Below, one piece after another: positions 52,615-61,533 of a stretch of DNA of 64,000 nucleotides. Position numbers and translations under genes: made by a program. Numbering within the stretch: the first letter of the stretch is position 1; the number at the start of each line of letters is the position of its first letter. Origin of the DNA: Leisingera sp. S132 (GTDB lineage Bacteria > Pseudomonadota > Alphaproteobacteria > Rhodobacterales > Rhodobacteraceae); assembly GCF_025144465.1 (NCBI RefSeq), contig NZ_CP083553.1:3155001-3219000 (forward strand). The letters are read 5' to 3'. Under the pieces are notes generated by a model. It saw only the letters and a list, made by a program, of their open reading frames with translations, was not told where the DNA came from and searched no databases.

Positions 52615-53676
52615 ATGAAATTCACATCCGCAATCGCAGCCGGGTTCAGCCTGGCCATGGCAACCGCGGCAACAGCGGCAGAGGTCGAATGGAAGATGAC
52701 CGCCGCCGTCGGCGAAGGCTCCTTCCTCTACCAGAACTTCATGGAGCGTTTTGCCGGCAACGTCGAAACCCTGACGCAAGGAAGGGTTGAGATCCAGCCC
52801 TTCGGCGCCGGCGTTCTGGTGCCCGCCTTCAAGGCGCATGAAGCGGTGCAGGAAGGCATCGTCGAGGCCGGCCATTCCACCCCCTCCTATCTGGTGAACC
52901 AGGACCCGACCAACGCGATCTTTGCCTCCTTCCCCGGCGGCATGTCGCCCGAGGCCACCCTGCACTGGATCTACGAGGGCGGCGGCGAGAAGATGCTGCA
53001 GGACTTCCGCCGCGAGGAGATGGGGCTGCACAGCCTGGTCGTCGGCATCGGCACCTCCGAAATCATGGCGCATTCCAACGTCGAGATCAAAACCGTCGAG
53101 GATCTGAAGGGCGTGAAATACCGCACCTCCGGCGCCTTTGCCGCTGTGATGAAAGATGATTTCGGCGGGGTGCCCACCGTGGTGCCCGGCAACGAAATCT
53201 ACACCCTGCTGCAGCGCAAGGGCGTGGATGCCATCGAATGGTCCACCCCCGGCGCCAATTTCTCAGAAGGCTTCCACGAGGTTGCGCCCTACATGATCAT
53301 GCCCGGCGTGCACCAGCCGTCCTTTCTGTGGGAAGTCTTCGTCAAGGCCGAAACCTGGGACGCGCTGCCCGCAGACCTGCAGGGGCTGATTGAAGCCTCC
53401 GCGCGCCTGTCGACCTATGAAGGCTACACCCGCTTTGGCGATGCCGACATCAAGGCGATGGCCGACTACCGCAAGACCAAGGTGCAGATGGTCCAGATGG
53501 AGCATGCGGAATCCGAGAAACTGCGCGAAGCGGGCCGCAACTGGGCGCGCGCCCGTGCTGCGGAACTGTCCGAGGGCGGCAATGCCCGCATGCAGGAAGT
53601 CCTGGACAGCTACCTCGCCTACCAGGCCAGCTGGGCTGAAAACTCCGTTTACCTGGTGCGTGACGCCGCTGAATGA
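52615..53676 (+). CDS. TRAP transporter substrate-binding protein (DctP family)
   Basis: The 353-residue periplasmic protein has a signal peptide (SAIAAGFSLAMATAATAA) and the TRAP DctP fold (EDLKGVKYRTSGAF; GVDAIEWSTPGANF; EVAPYMIMPGVHQPSF). The Arg in the KYRTSG segment corresponds to the residue that usually binds a carboxylate. The dctQ and dctM genes follow. Within this cluster it probably binds a hydroxyproline isomer or derivative, giving a second uptake route beside the ABC importer. Confidence 0.92.
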   Translation: MKFTSAIAAGFSLAMATAATAAEVEWKMTAAVGEGSFLYQNFMERFAGNVETLTQGRVEIQPFGAGVLVPAFKAHEAVQEGIVEAGHSTPSYLVNQDPTNAIFASFPGGMSPEATLHWIYEGGGEKMLQDFRREEMGLHSLVVGIGTSEIMAHSNVEIKTVEDLKGVKYRTSGAFAAVMKDDFGGVPTVVPGNEIYTLLQRKGVDAIEWSTPGANFSEGFHEVAPYMIMPGVHQPSFLWEVFVKAETWDALPADLQGLIEASARLSTYEGYTRFGDADIKAMADYRKTKVQMVQMEHAESEKLREAGRNWARARAAELSEGGNARMQEVLDSYLAYQASWAENSVYLVRDAAE

Positions 53677-53682
53677 CCCTTT

Positions 53683-53709
53683 GCGCGGGCCGGGATCTCC
53701 GGCCCGCGC
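53683..53709 (+). repeat. Perfect 11-bp hairpin between dctP and dctQ
   Basis: GCGCGGGCCGG and CCGGCCCGCGC pair perfectly around GATCT, starting 7 bp after the dctP stop and ending 12 bp before the dctQ ribosome-binding site. No T-tract follows. Its position exactly mirrors the hairpin after the ABC binding-protein gene at 48471. Confidence 0.75.
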
Positions 53710-53729
53710 CTCCCTGCCCGGAGGTTTCC

Positions 53730-54266
53730 ATGCATTTCTTCAGAACCGGCGTTGAGGGGCTGTCCACCCTCTTGGGCGCGGCTGGCCAGCTGACCATCCT
53801 CGCCATGATCGCGGCCATGCTTTATGAGGTCGCCGCCCGCTACGTCTTTGGCGCTCCGACGCTCTGGGCCTTTGACATTTCCTATATGCTGAACGGCTCC
53901 ATCGTGTTCCTGGGCGCCGCCTACTCGCTGCGCAAAGAGGCGCATGTGCGGATCGACTTCCTGTCGCAGAAGTTCCCGCTGCGGGTCCAGCAGCTGCTGA
54001 ATGCCGCAGTCTATGTGCTGCTGATGGCGCCGATCACCGGCGCGCTGACCTGGGTCGCCGCGTCCAAGGCGCTGAAGGCGTTTCAGACCGGCGAGGTGGA
54101 AACCGTCAGCCCCTGGGCGCCGCTGATGTGGCCGTTCTATTCGGTGATTGCGCTCGGCCTCTTTGCCTTCTGCCTGCAGTTCCTGCTGGAGGCGCTCCTT
54201 TACTTACGCGGCGAGAAGATCCCGGGGCAGACCCCCGATGACCCGCACGCTGCGCCGGAGAGCTGA
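53730..54266 (+). CDS. TRAP transporter small permease (DctQ family)
   Basis: A 178-residue inner-membrane protein with four predicted helices and the conserved segments FDISYMLNGSIVFLGAAYSLRKEAHVRID and VSPWAPLMWPFYSVIALG. It bridges DctP and DctM in Na+-dependent uptake. ATG 53730 has GGAGG 5 nt upstream. The next gene starts 4 bp after its stop. Confidence 0.9.
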   Translation: MHFFRTGVEGLSTLLGAAGQLTILAMIAAMLYEVAARYVFGAPTLWAFDISYMLNGSIVFLGAAYSLRKEAHVRIDFLSQKFPLRVQQLLNAAVYVLLMAPITGALTWVAASKALKAFQTGEVETVSPWAPLMWPFYSVIALGLFAFCLQFLLEALLYLRGEKIPGQTPDDPHAAPES

Positions 54267-54269
54267 TTT

Positions 54270-55580
54270 ATGATCCCCCTTCTGATGTTTGCGGCGCTTT
54301 TCGCGCTGGTCTTTGCCGGCATTCCGGTGGCGTTTTCGATGATGATCGTGGCCGTTGCCTTTGGTTATGCGGTCTTTGGCGACATGCTGTTTTTGCAGCT
54401 CTACGGCCCGCTGTTGCACACCGCCTCGAATTTCGTGCTGGCAGCGATCCCGCTGTTCATCTTCATGGGTGCGGTGCTGGAACGCTCCGGCATCGCCAAG
54501 CGGCTGTTTTATGCGCTGCAGATCTGGCTGGGCGGCCTGCCCGGCGGGCTGGCACTGTCGACCATCGCCATGTGCGCGATCTTCGCCGCCGCCTCTGGCG
54601 TGGTGGGCGCGGTGGAGATCGTCGTGGGGCTGATGGCGATCCCCGCCATGCGCGCGGCGGGCTACAAGAACGACCTGATTGCCGGCACCATCTGCGCCGG
54701 CGGCTCGCTCGGGACCATCATCCCGCCCTCGGTCATTGTGGTGGTCTATGCCTCCATCGCGCAGCTGTCGATCGGCCAGCTGTTTGCCGCCTCGATCCTG
54801 CCTGGCGTGCTGATGGTGGCGTTCTTCACCGGCTACGTGCTGCTGCGCAGCCTGCGCCGCCCTGAGGACGCCCCCGTGCTGCCTCCTGAAGGCCGCGCCA
54901 TGCCGATGGGGCAGAAGCTGAAAATCACCGTCACCGCGCTGGTGCCGCCGCTCTTGCTGATTGCCATGGTGCTGGGCTCGCTGCTGGCGGGCGCTGCGTC
55001 AGCAACCGAAGCCGCCGCCGTGGGTGCCGCCGGCACGTTGGTGCTGACGCTGATGTTCCGCGAGCTCACCTTCACCATGCTGCGCGAGGCCTTGGGTGTC
55101 ACCCTGCGCATCACCGCGATGATCATGCTGATCGTGGCGGGCGGCACCATGTTCACCTCGATCTTTGCTGTCACCGGTGGCGGCGGGCTGGTGCGCGACA
55201 CGGTGGAGGTGATCGGCTACGGCAACGCCGGCCTCATAACCTTCCTGCTGCTGGTGGTGTTCTTTGCGGGCTTCGTGCTGGACTGGGTGTCGATCGTGCT
55301 GATCTTCGTGCCGATCTTTGCGCCGCTGGTGCGCAGCGCCGGGATTGATCCGGTATGGTTCGCAATGCTGGTGCTGGTGGTGATCCAGACCTCCTACTTG
55401 ACCCCGCCGATGGCACCCTCGATCTTCTACCTGCGCTCGATCGCGCCCAAGGACATGACCTACGGCCACATGTACCGCGGCGTGCTGCCCTTTGTGGCCG
55501 CACAAGGCCTGGTGCTGGTGGCGCTCCTCTTGGTGCCGGAGCTGGCCACCTGGCTGCCCTCACTGCTGGTCGGACTGTGA
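54270..55580 (+). CDS. TRAP transporter large permease (DctM family)
   Basis: A 436-residue inner-membrane protein with about twelve helices. It has the DctM signatures AAASGVVGAVEIVVGLMAIP, GGSLGTIIPPSVIVVVYASIA and a C-terminal TPPMAPSIFYLRSI. It forms the Na+-coupled transport channel with the preceding DctQ. It is directly followed by the FAD oxidoreductase gene (11 bp), so uptake and oxidation are encoded together. Confidence 0.93.
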   Translation: MIPLLMFAALFALVFAGIPVAFSMMIVAVAFGYAVFGDMLFLQLYGPLLHTASNFVLAAIPLFIFMGAVLERSGIAKRLFYALQIWLGGLPGGLALSTIAMCAIFAAASGVVGAVEIVVGLMAIPAMRAAGYKNDLIAGTICAGGSLGTIIPPSVIVVVYASIAQLSIGQLFAASILPGVLMVAFFTGYVLLRSLRRPEDAPVLPPEGRAMPMGQKLKITVTALVPPLLLIAMVLGSLLAGAASATEAAAVGAAGTLVLTLMFRELTFTMLREALGVTLRITAMIMLIVAGGTMFTSIFAVTGGGGLVRDTVEVIGYGNAGLITFLLLVVFFAGFVLDWVSIVLIFVPIFAPLVRSAGIDPVWFAMLVLVVIQTSYLTPPMAPSIFYLRSIAPKDMTYGHMYRGVLPFVAAQGLVLVALLLVPELATWLPSLLVGL

Positions 55581-55591
55581 CAGGACCTGAC

Positions 55592-56842
55592 ATGACCGCG
55601 AAAGACACAGACGATATCCTCGTCATCGGCGCCGGCATCATCGGCCTCAGCGCCGCGCTGGAACTGCAGAAACAGGGCCGCCGCGTGCGGATCCTCGACC
55701 GCAAAGGCGTCGCGGCAGAGGCTTCGGCGGCCAGCGCCGGCGCCTTTGCCTTTACCGACATCGTGCCGCTGGCCACGCCCGGCATCATGCGCAAGGCGCC
55801 GAAGTGGCTGCTGGACCCGCTGGGGCCGCTGTCGGTGCCGCCCGCCTATGCGCTGCAGATCGCGCCCTGGATGCTGCGCTTCTGGCGCGCCAGCTGGCGC
55901 AGCCGCTATCAGGCCGCGCTGCAGACGCAGGTACTGCTGATGGCGCATTCCCGCGCCGCGCTGGAACGCCAGATTGCCGATGTGGAGGGCGAGCCGCTAA
56001 TGCAGCGCGAGGGGCAATTGCAGCTTTACGAGGGTGAGAGTGCCTTCCGCGCTGCCCTGCCCGATTGGGAGCTGCGCCGCGAACACGGCATCCGCTTCGA
56101 CCTGCTGCGCAGCCCCGCGGCAATTGCCGAAGTTCAACCGGGCCTGGCCCCGCGCTTCACCCATGCCGCCTTCACCCCCGACTGGATGAACACGGTGAAC
56201 CCCAAGACCTGGGCGGAGCATCTGGCGCAGGCCTTCCTCGCCCGGGGCGGCCGCATAGACACCGCTGCGGTGACCGCCTTGCGCAGCGAGGGCGGAAAGA
56301 CCCTAGCCCAGACCAAGGACGGCCCGGTCCCAGCCGCGCAGATCGTGGTCGCTTGCGGGGCCTGGTCTCACCACCTCGCCCGCACCCTGGGGGAACATAT
56401 TCCGCTGGAAACCGAGCGCGGCTACAACACCACCCTGCCCCCCGGCGCCTTTGGCCTGAAAACCCATCTGACCTTCCCGGCGCACGGCTTTGTCGTCACA
56501 AGGATCAGCGGCGGCGTGCGGGTCGGCGGTGCGGTGGAGCTGGGCGGGCTGAAACTGCCGCCGAACTACCGCCGCGCGGATATCCTGCTGCAGAAGGCCA
56601 AGCAATTCCTGCCGGACCTCGACACCTCGGGCGGCACCCAGTGGATGGGCTTCCGCCCCTCGATGCCCGACAGCCTGCCGGTGATCAGCCGCTCCGCCCG
56701 CGCGGAGGGCGTGATCTATGCCTTCGGCCACGGCCATCTGGGCCTGACCCAGGCCGCCGGCACCGCCGAGCTGGCAGCCGCACTGGCCGCAAACACCCCC
56801 GCCGCGCTGCCGATGCAGCCCTATGCCGCCACAAGATTCTGA
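55592..56842 (+). CDS. FAD-dependent D-amino-acid oxidoreductase, probable D-hydroxyproline dehydrogenase
   Basis: The 416-residue DAO-family flavoprotein has an N-terminal dinucleotide-binding ILVIGAGIIGLSAALELQ. Family segments are WMNTVNPKTWAEHLAQAF, VVACGAWSHHLA and the C-terminal AFGHGHLGLTQAAGTAELA. By context it oxidises cis-4-hydroxy-D-proline from the epimerase to delta-1-pyrroline-4-hydroxy-2-carboxylate, passing electrons to the respiratory chain as DadA-type enzymes do. ATG 55592 has AGGA 6 nt upstream. Multi-subunit HcnABC-like D-Hyp dehydrogenases are ruled out by the absence of partner genes. Confidence 0.87.
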   Translation: MTAKDTDDILVIGAGIIGLSAALELQKQGRRVRILDRKGVAAEASAASAGAFAFTDIVPLATPGIMRKAPKWLLDPLGPLSVPPAYALQIAPWMLRFWRASWRSRYQAALQTQVLLMAHSRAALERQIADVEGEPLMQREGQLQLYEGESAFRAALPDWELRREHGIRFDLLRSPAAIAEVQPGLAPRFTHAAFTPDWMNTVNPKTWAEHLAQAFLARGGRIDTAAVTALRSEGGKTLAQTKDGPVPAAQIVVACGAWSHHLARTLGEHIPLETERGYNTTLPPGAFGLKTHLTFPAHGFVVTRISGGVRVGGAVELGGLKLPPNYRRADILLQKAKQFLPDLDTSGGTQWMGFRPSMPDSLPVISRSARAEGVIYAFGHGHLGLTQAAGTAELAAALAANTPAALPMQPYAATRF

Positions 56843-56877
56843 TCCGCCGCTGACCCGCAATTGAAAGGAGCCGCGCC

Positions 56878-57981
56878 ATGAAGATCACCCAGCTCACCGT
56901 CTACCAGGTCGATCTGCCGCTGAAGGAAGGCCGCTACAGCTGGTCGAACGGCAATTATGTCGACGTCTTTGACAGCACCGTTCTGGAAATCAGCACCGAC
57001 GAAGGGCTGACGGGCTATGCCGAGTGCTGCCCGCTGGGCTCCGCCTATCTGCCCTCCTTCGCGCGCGGCGTGCGCGCCGGGCTGGCCGAACTGGCGCCGC
57101 ATCTGATCGGGCAGGACCCGCTGAACCTGACCCGGATCAACCGCACCATGGACGCCGCCCTGCGCGGCCACCCCTATGCCAAGGCGCCGGTCGACATTGC
57201 CTGCTGGGATATCTTGGGCAAGGCCACCGGCCAGCCGGTTTACACTCTGCTGGGCGGCGCCGCGCAGGACGATGTGGTGCTCTACCGCGCCATCAGCCAG
57301 GAGGACCCGGACACCATGGCCCGCAAGATCGAAGGCTACGCCGCCGAGGGCTACACCAAGTTCCAGCTGAAGGTCGGCGGCGAAGCCAACGACGACATCG
57401 ACCGCATCCATGCCACCCGTGCCGTGCTGAAGAAATCCGACCTGCTGGTGGCCGACGCCAACACCGGCTGGACCAGGCACGAGGCGGCGCGGGTGGTGGG
57501 CGCCATCGCGGGCCTCGACGTCTATGTGGAGCAGCCCTGCCTGACCTACGAGGAATGCGTCTCAATCCGCCGCCGCACCGCGCTGCCCTTTGTGATGGAC
57601 GAGGTGATCGACACCCCCAACACGCTGGTGCGCGGCATTGCCGAGGACGCAATGGACGTGATCAACCTCAAAATCTCCAAGGTCGGCGGCCTGAGCAAAG
57701 CAAGGCTGATGCGCGATCTCTGCGTGGCGCATGGCATTCCGATGACCATAGAGGACACCTGGGGCGGCGACATCACCACCGCCGCCATTGCCCATCTGGC
57801 CCGCTCCACCCCGGAGGAGTTCACCTTCTCCGCCACCGACTTCAACAGCTATGGCACCGTTGACATTGCCCGCGGCGCGCCCAAGCGTGTGAACGGGCGG
57901 ATGACCGCCCCCGATGAACCCGGCCTGGGAGTGACCCCGATCTTCGAGGCCCTGGGTGAACCGGTTGCCCGCTATTCCTGA
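56878..57981 (+). CDS. Enolase-superfamily (MLE subgroup) enzyme, probable cis-3-hydroxy-L-proline dehydratase
   Basis: The 367-residue enolase-superfamily protein has a catalytic lysine K165 in KFQLKVGG and the metal ligands in [13 protein letters not shown] and MDEVID. A second lysine, K265 in NLKISKVGG, is the opposing acid/base. In Labrenzia aggregata an MLE-subgroup enzyme encoded between 4-hydroxyproline epimerase and trans-3-hydroxyproline dehydratase genes was shown to dehydrate cis-3-hydroxy-L-proline to delta-1-pyrroline-2-carboxylate. The same three families occur here. The alternative is 4-hydroxyproline-betaine or proline-betaine 2-epimerase (HpbD), a relative with similar context. 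Confidence 0.82.
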   Translation: MKITQLTVYQVDLPLKEGRYSWSNGNYVDVFDSTVLEISTDEGLTGYAECCPLGSAYLPSFARGVRAGLAELAPHLIGQDPLNLTRINRTMDAALRGHPYAKAPVDIACWDILGKATGQPVYTLLGGAAQDDVVLYRAISQEDPDTMARKIEGYAAEGYTKFQLKVGGEANDDIDRIHATRAVLKKSDLLVADANTGWTRHEAARVVGAIAGLDVYVEQPCLTYEECVSIRRRTALPFVMDEVIDTPNTLVRGIAEDAMDVINLKISKVGGLSKARLMRDLCVAHGIPMTIEDTWGGDITTAAIAHLARSTPEEFTFSATDFNSYGTVDIARGAPKRVNGRMTAPDEPGLGVTPIFEALGEPVARYS

Positions 57982-57993
57982 GGAGGCCTGCGG

Positions 57994-59019
57994 ATGCGCA
58001 GCAGCAAAACCATCCATGTGATCTCTGCCCATGCAGAGGGTGAGGTGGGCGATGTCATTGTCGGCGGCGTCGCCCCACCACCCGGAGACACCCTGTGGGA
58101 GCAGCGCTCCTTCATCGACCGCGACCAGACCCTGCGCAACTTCGTCCTGAACGAACCCCGCGGCGGCGTGTTCCGCCATGTGAACCTCCTGGTGCCGCCC
58201 AAGCACCCGGAGGCCGACATGGGCTTCATCATCATGGAGCCGGAATACACCCCGCCGATGTCCGGCTCCAATTCGATCTGCGTCTCCACCGTTCTGCTGG
58301 ACGGGGGCATCCTGCCGATGCAGGAGCCGGAAACCCATCTGGTACTGGAGGCCCCCGGCGGTCTGGTGCGGGTGCGCGCCGAATGCAGGAACGGCAAGAC
58401 AGAACGGATCTTCGTGCAGAACGTGCCCAGCTTCGCCGGAGAGATTGGCGCGTCGCTGGAGCTGCCGGGCATCGGCACCCTGACAGTGGACACCGCCTAT
58501 GGCGGCGACAGTTTCGTGGTGGTTCAGGCCGCCGATCTGGGGCTGGAAATCACAGAGGCAAACGCCAAACAGATCGCCCAGCTCGGCACCCGCATTCTAG
58601 AGGCCGCCAACACGCAGCTCGGCTTCAGTCACCCGGAGAACCCGGACTGGAACCACATCTCCTTCTGCGCCTTCTGCGGCCCGCTGGAACAGACGGAGAC
58701 CGGCCTCAGCAGCCGCTCCGCTGTCGCTATCCAGCCGGGCAAGGTGGACCGTTCCCCCACCGGCACCGCGGTCTCTGCCCGCATGGCGCTGATGCTGGCC
58801 AAAGGGCAGATGACGCCGGACCAGGCCTTTGAGGCCGTATCCATCATCGGCTCCCGCTTTGCCGGACGGATCGTGGAACAGACCACCGTCGGCGGGCGCG
58901 CGGCGATCATTCCGGAACTCAGCGGCCGCGGCTGGATCACCGGCATCCACCAGCACATGCTGGACCCGGACGACCCCTGGCCCGGCGGCTACCGCCTCAG
59001 CGACACCTGGGGCGCCTGA
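57994..59019 (+). CDS. Proline-racemase-family Ser/Thr variant, probable trans-3-hydroxy-L-proline dehydratase
   Basis: A 341-residue proline-racemase-superfamily protein in which both catalytic cysteine positions are replaced: S90 in [11 protein letters not shown] and T256 in [11 protein letters not shown]. Threonine at the second position is the mark of trans-3-hydroxy-L-proline dehydratases, which eliminate water to give delta-1-pyrroline-2-carboxylate rather than epimerise. Serine at the first position is less usual. It follows the enolase-superfamily gene by 12 bp. The ketimine reductase that would complete a route to L-proline is not in the window. Confidence 0.85.
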   Translation: MRSSKTIHVISAHAEGEVGDVIVGGVAPPPGDTLWEQRSFIDRDQTLRNFVLNEPRGGVFRHVNLLVPPKHPEADMGFIIMEPEYTPPMSGSNSICVSTVLLDGGILPMQEPETHLVLEAPGGLVRVRAECRNGKTERIFVQNVPSFAGEIGASLELPGIGTLTVDTAYGGDSFVVVQAADLGLEITEANAKQIAQLGTRILEAANTQLGFSHPENPDWNHISFCAFCGPLEQTETGLSSRSAVAIQPGKVDRSPTGTAVSARMALMLAKGQMTPDQAFEAVSIIGSRFAGRIVEQTTVGGRAAIIPELSGRGWITGIHQHMLDPDDPWPGGYRLSDTWGA

Positions 59020-59023
59020 CGGT

Positions 59024-59047
59024 CCGGTTTTTGGATACAAAAACCGG
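59024..59047. repeat. Perfect 10-bp inverted repeat containing a TTGTATCCA-like core
   Basis: CCGGTTTTTG-GATA-CAAAAACCGG begins 4 bp after the dehydratase stop codon. Its centre reads TGGATACAA, the reverse complement of the core in the 47593 and 59910 elements. It may be an end-of-operon hairpin, a GntR site, or both. A small CTGCGG/CCGCAG hairpin follows at 59048-59061. Confidence 0.5.
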
Positions 59048-59120
59048 CTGCGGGGCCGCAGCGGCCATTCCCGGTGCAAAACCGGGCCAATTGCTTGAAG
59101 AAACGGGACGGACCCTCTAG

Positions 59121-59135
59121 CGTATCCAAAATACG
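59121..59135. promoter_or_regulatory. Palindromic operator upstream of gntR
   Basis: CGTAT-CCAAA-ATACG is a perfect inverted repeat 24 bp before the GntR start codon. It shares GTATCC with the other cluster elements. Its place over the expected promoter suggests autoregulation. Confidence 0.6.
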
Positions 59136-59159
59136 ATCAACTGATTTCACGAGGCCCCC

Positions 59160-59840
59160 ATGGCAGGCAAACGCGCCGTTACCCGCAGCTCCCTCCCGGA
59201 AGTGATTGCCAACGACCTGCGCGAACGCATCCTGAGCGGTGAACTGGCAGAGGGCGAAACCATCCGGCAGGAAGCGCTGGCAGAAGAATACGCCGTCTCC
59301 CGCATGCCGATCCGCGAGGCGCTGAAACGGCTGGACGCCGAGGGCCTGGTGCAATTCACCAACAACCGCGGCGCCTCTGTCACCAAGCATTCGCTGCGCG
59401 AGATTGCCGAGATCTTTGACTTGCGCATCCTGCTGGAGGTGGACCTGTTCCGCCGGGCGATCCCGGCGATGACGGCACAGGATTTCACCCGCTGCACCCG
59501 GATCCTCGATGACATGGACGCGTCTTATGACGCCAACGACGTGGCCAAATGGGGCGCACTCAATCACAAGTACCACTCAGCACTCTATGCCGCGGCGGAC
59601 CGCAAGCTCACTAACGAGGTGCTGCAGGGCATCAGCCTGCACTCTGACCGCTTCATCCGGATGCACCTCAGCGTGATGCAGCAGCGCGAGCCCGCCAAGA
59701 AGGAGCACCGCGACCTCCTGGACCTGGCCCAGGCCCGCGATGTGGAGGGCGCCTGCGCCGCGCTGACCCATCACATCTCCCGCACCAAGGAGGAACTGCT
59801 GTCGCTGGTCGCAGAACACCGCGCCACTGCCGACAGCTAA
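59160..59840 (+). CDS. GntR-family regulator with FCD domain, probable hydroxyproline-cluster regulator
   Basis: The 226-residue protein has an N-terminal GntR winged helix (about 10-75; IRQEALAEEYAVSRMPIREALKRLDAEGLV). An FCD effector domain follows (about 85-215) with metal/ligand-type residues in DLRILLEVDLFRRA, NHKYHSALYAAA and HRDLLDLAQARD. It lies inside the cluster, between the dehydratase and semialdehyde dehydrogenase genes. Related sites precede the ABC operon, itself and the dehydrogenase, so it most likely represses all three units until a hydroxyproline-derived ligand appears. Confidence 0.9.
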   Translation: MAGKRAVTRSSLPEVIANDLRERILSGELAEGETIRQEALAEEYAVSRMPIREALKRLDAEGLVQFTNNRGASVTKHSLREIAEIFDLRILLEVDLFRRAIPAMTAQDFTRCTRILDDMDASYDANDVAKWGALNHKYHSALYAAADRKLTNEVLQGISLHSDRFIRMHLSVMQQREPAKKEHRDLLDLAQARDVEGACAALTHHISRTKEELLSLVAEHRATADS

Positions 59841-59909
59841 CCCGCCCTTTCCCGGCTTTTGACACCCGGTCTGCCCGGTTTTCTCCGGCCTGCATCTTGC
59901 ACAATCCGT

Positions 59910-59932
59910 ATTTTGTATCCATTATCCTGTAT
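59910..59932 (+). promoter_or_regulatory. Hydroxyproline-cluster operator/promoter element, copy 2
   Basis: The stretch is identical over 23 nt to 47593-47615 and lies 45 bp upstream of the semialdehyde dehydrogenase start, in the gap after gntR. The flanks differ, so the conservation is specific to this element. Confidence 0.65.
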
Positions 59933-59976
59933 AAATATTTACCCGCTGCCCGGCAGCATCAGACAGAGGCCCACCC

Positions 59977-61494
59977 ATGTTCACACCGCACGGAAACCAC
60001 CTGATTGCTGGCGCCTGGGTGCCCGGCGACACCCGCTTCGCCTCCGCCCCCGCCAGCGGCCCCAGCCACGATTTCTCGGTTGGCCGCATCAGCGACGTCA
60101 GCGCCGCGGTCACGGCGGCAGAGGACGCCTTTGCCAGCTACGGCAACACCAGCCGGGCCGACCGCGCCGCATTCCTCAACGCCATCGCCGATGAGATTGA
60201 GGCCCGCGCGGAAGACATCACCGCCATCGGCACCCAGGAAACCGGTCTGCCCGAGGCCCGCCTGCAGGGCGAACGCGGGCGCACCACGGGCCAGCTGCGC
60301 ACCTTTGCCGAACATATCCTGAAGGGTGACTACCTCGACCGCCGCTATGACGCCGCGCTGCCGGACCGCGGCCCCCTGCCCCGCCCCGACCTGCGGATGA
60401 TGCAGCGCCCGCTGGGGCCTGTCGCGGTCTTCGGCGCTTCCAACTTCCCGCTCGCCTTCTCCACCGCCGGCGGCGACACCGCCGCGGCACTGGCGGCGGG
60501 CTGCCCGGTGGTGGTCAAGGGCCACAGCGCCCACCCCGGCACCGGCGAGATCGTCGCCGAAGCCGTGCTTGCCGCGATCACCAGATGCAACATCCACCCC
60601 GGCGTCTTCAGCCTGATCCAGGGCGGCAGCCGCGCGGTCGGCGCGGCGCTGGTGCAGCACCCGCTGATCAAGGCGGTGGGCTTCACCGGCTCCCTCGCAG
60701 GCGGCCGCGCCCTCTTTGACCTCTGCGCCGCCCGGCCCGAGCCGATCCCCTTCTTCGGTGAACTCGGGTCCGTGAACCCGATGTTCATCCTCGCCGCCGC
60801 GCTCGCCAATCGCGGCGCGGAAATCGCCACCGGCTGGGCCGCCTCGCTGACCATGGGCGCGGGCCAGTTCTGCACCAACCCCGGCATCGCCGTGCTGCGC
60901 GCCGGCGCCGAGGCCGACCGTTTCATCGACACCGCCACCGCCTCCCTGTCAGCGGTCGCCCCCCAGACCATGCTGACCGAAGGCATCGCCAGCGCCTACC
61001 AGGACGGCCAGCGCCGCGTCGCCGCCACCGCGGGCGTGCGCGAACTGCTGACCACCAGCTGCAACACCCGCACCGCCGCGCCCTACCTCTATGTGACTGA
61101 GGCCCGCACCTGGCTGGAGAACGAGATCCTGGCCGAGGAGGTCTTTGGCCCGCTGGGTCTGGTGATCACTGCCGGGAGCGACGCCGAGATGCTGGAAATC
61201 GCCCGCGCGCTGCAGGGCCAGCTGACCTGCACCCTGCATCTGGATCAGGCTGACACCGCCCAGGGCCAGGCCCTGCTGCCGGTGCTGGAGCGCAAGGCGG
61301 GCCGGGTGCTGGCCAACGGCTTCCCCACCGGGGTTGAGGTTTCCGACACCATGGTCCACGGCGGCCCCTACCCGGCCTCCACCAACTTCGGCGCGACGTC
61401 GGTGGGCACATTGTCCATCCGCCGCTTCCTGCGCCCGGTGTGCTACCAGAACATTCCGGAGGCGCTGCTGCCGGAGGACCTGCGGGAGGGGTGA
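59977..61494 (+). CDS. Aldehyde dehydrogenase, probable 2-oxoglutarate semialdehyde dehydrogenase
   Basis: A 505-residue aldehyde dehydrogenase with E262 in FFGELGSVNP and the nucleophile C299 in GAGQFCTNPG. The segments GPVAVFGASNFPLAFS and GFTGSLAGGRAL form the NADP-binding part and match the KGSADH subgroup. It oxidises 2-oxoglutarate semialdehyde from the deaminase to 2-oxoglutarate, completing 4-hydroxyproline catabolism and entering the TCA cycle. It has its own promoter region with the second 23-nt element and is followed by a hairpin at 61534. Confidence 0.9.
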   Translation: MFTPHGNHLIAGAWVPGDTRFASAPASGPSHDFSVGRISDVSAAVTAAEDAFASYGNTSRADRAAFLNAIADEIEARAEDITAIGTQETGLPEARLQGERGRTTGQLRTFAEHILKGDYLDRRYDAALPDRGPLPRPDLRMMQRPLGPVAVFGASNFPLAFSTAGGDTAAALAAGCPVVVKGHSAHPGTGEIVAEAVLAAITRCNIHPGVFSLIQGGSRAVGAALVQHPLIKAVGFTGSLAGGRALFDLCAARPEPIPFFGELGSVNPMFILAAALANRGAEIATGWAASLTMGAGQFCTNPGIAVLRAGAEADRFIDTATASLSAVAPQTMLTEGIASAYQDGQRRVAATAGVRELLTTSCNTRTAAPYLYVTEARTWLENEILAEEVFGPLGLVITAGSDAEMLEIARALQGQLTCTLHLDQADTAQGQALLPVLERKAGRVLANGFPTGVEVSDTMVHGGPYPASTNFGATSVGTLSIRRFLRPVCYQNIPEALLPEDLREG

Positions 61495-61533
61495 GCGGCT
61501 GGCTTGAGGCGGAAACAGTCCTGAGAAATGCAG

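Noticed and set aside
56878-57981. Hydroxyproline-betaine 2-epimerase (HpbD) annotation
   Set aside because: Possible by superfamily, but no betaine demethylase genes lie in the cluster and the set of neighbours matches the cis-3-hydroxyproline dehydratase locus better.
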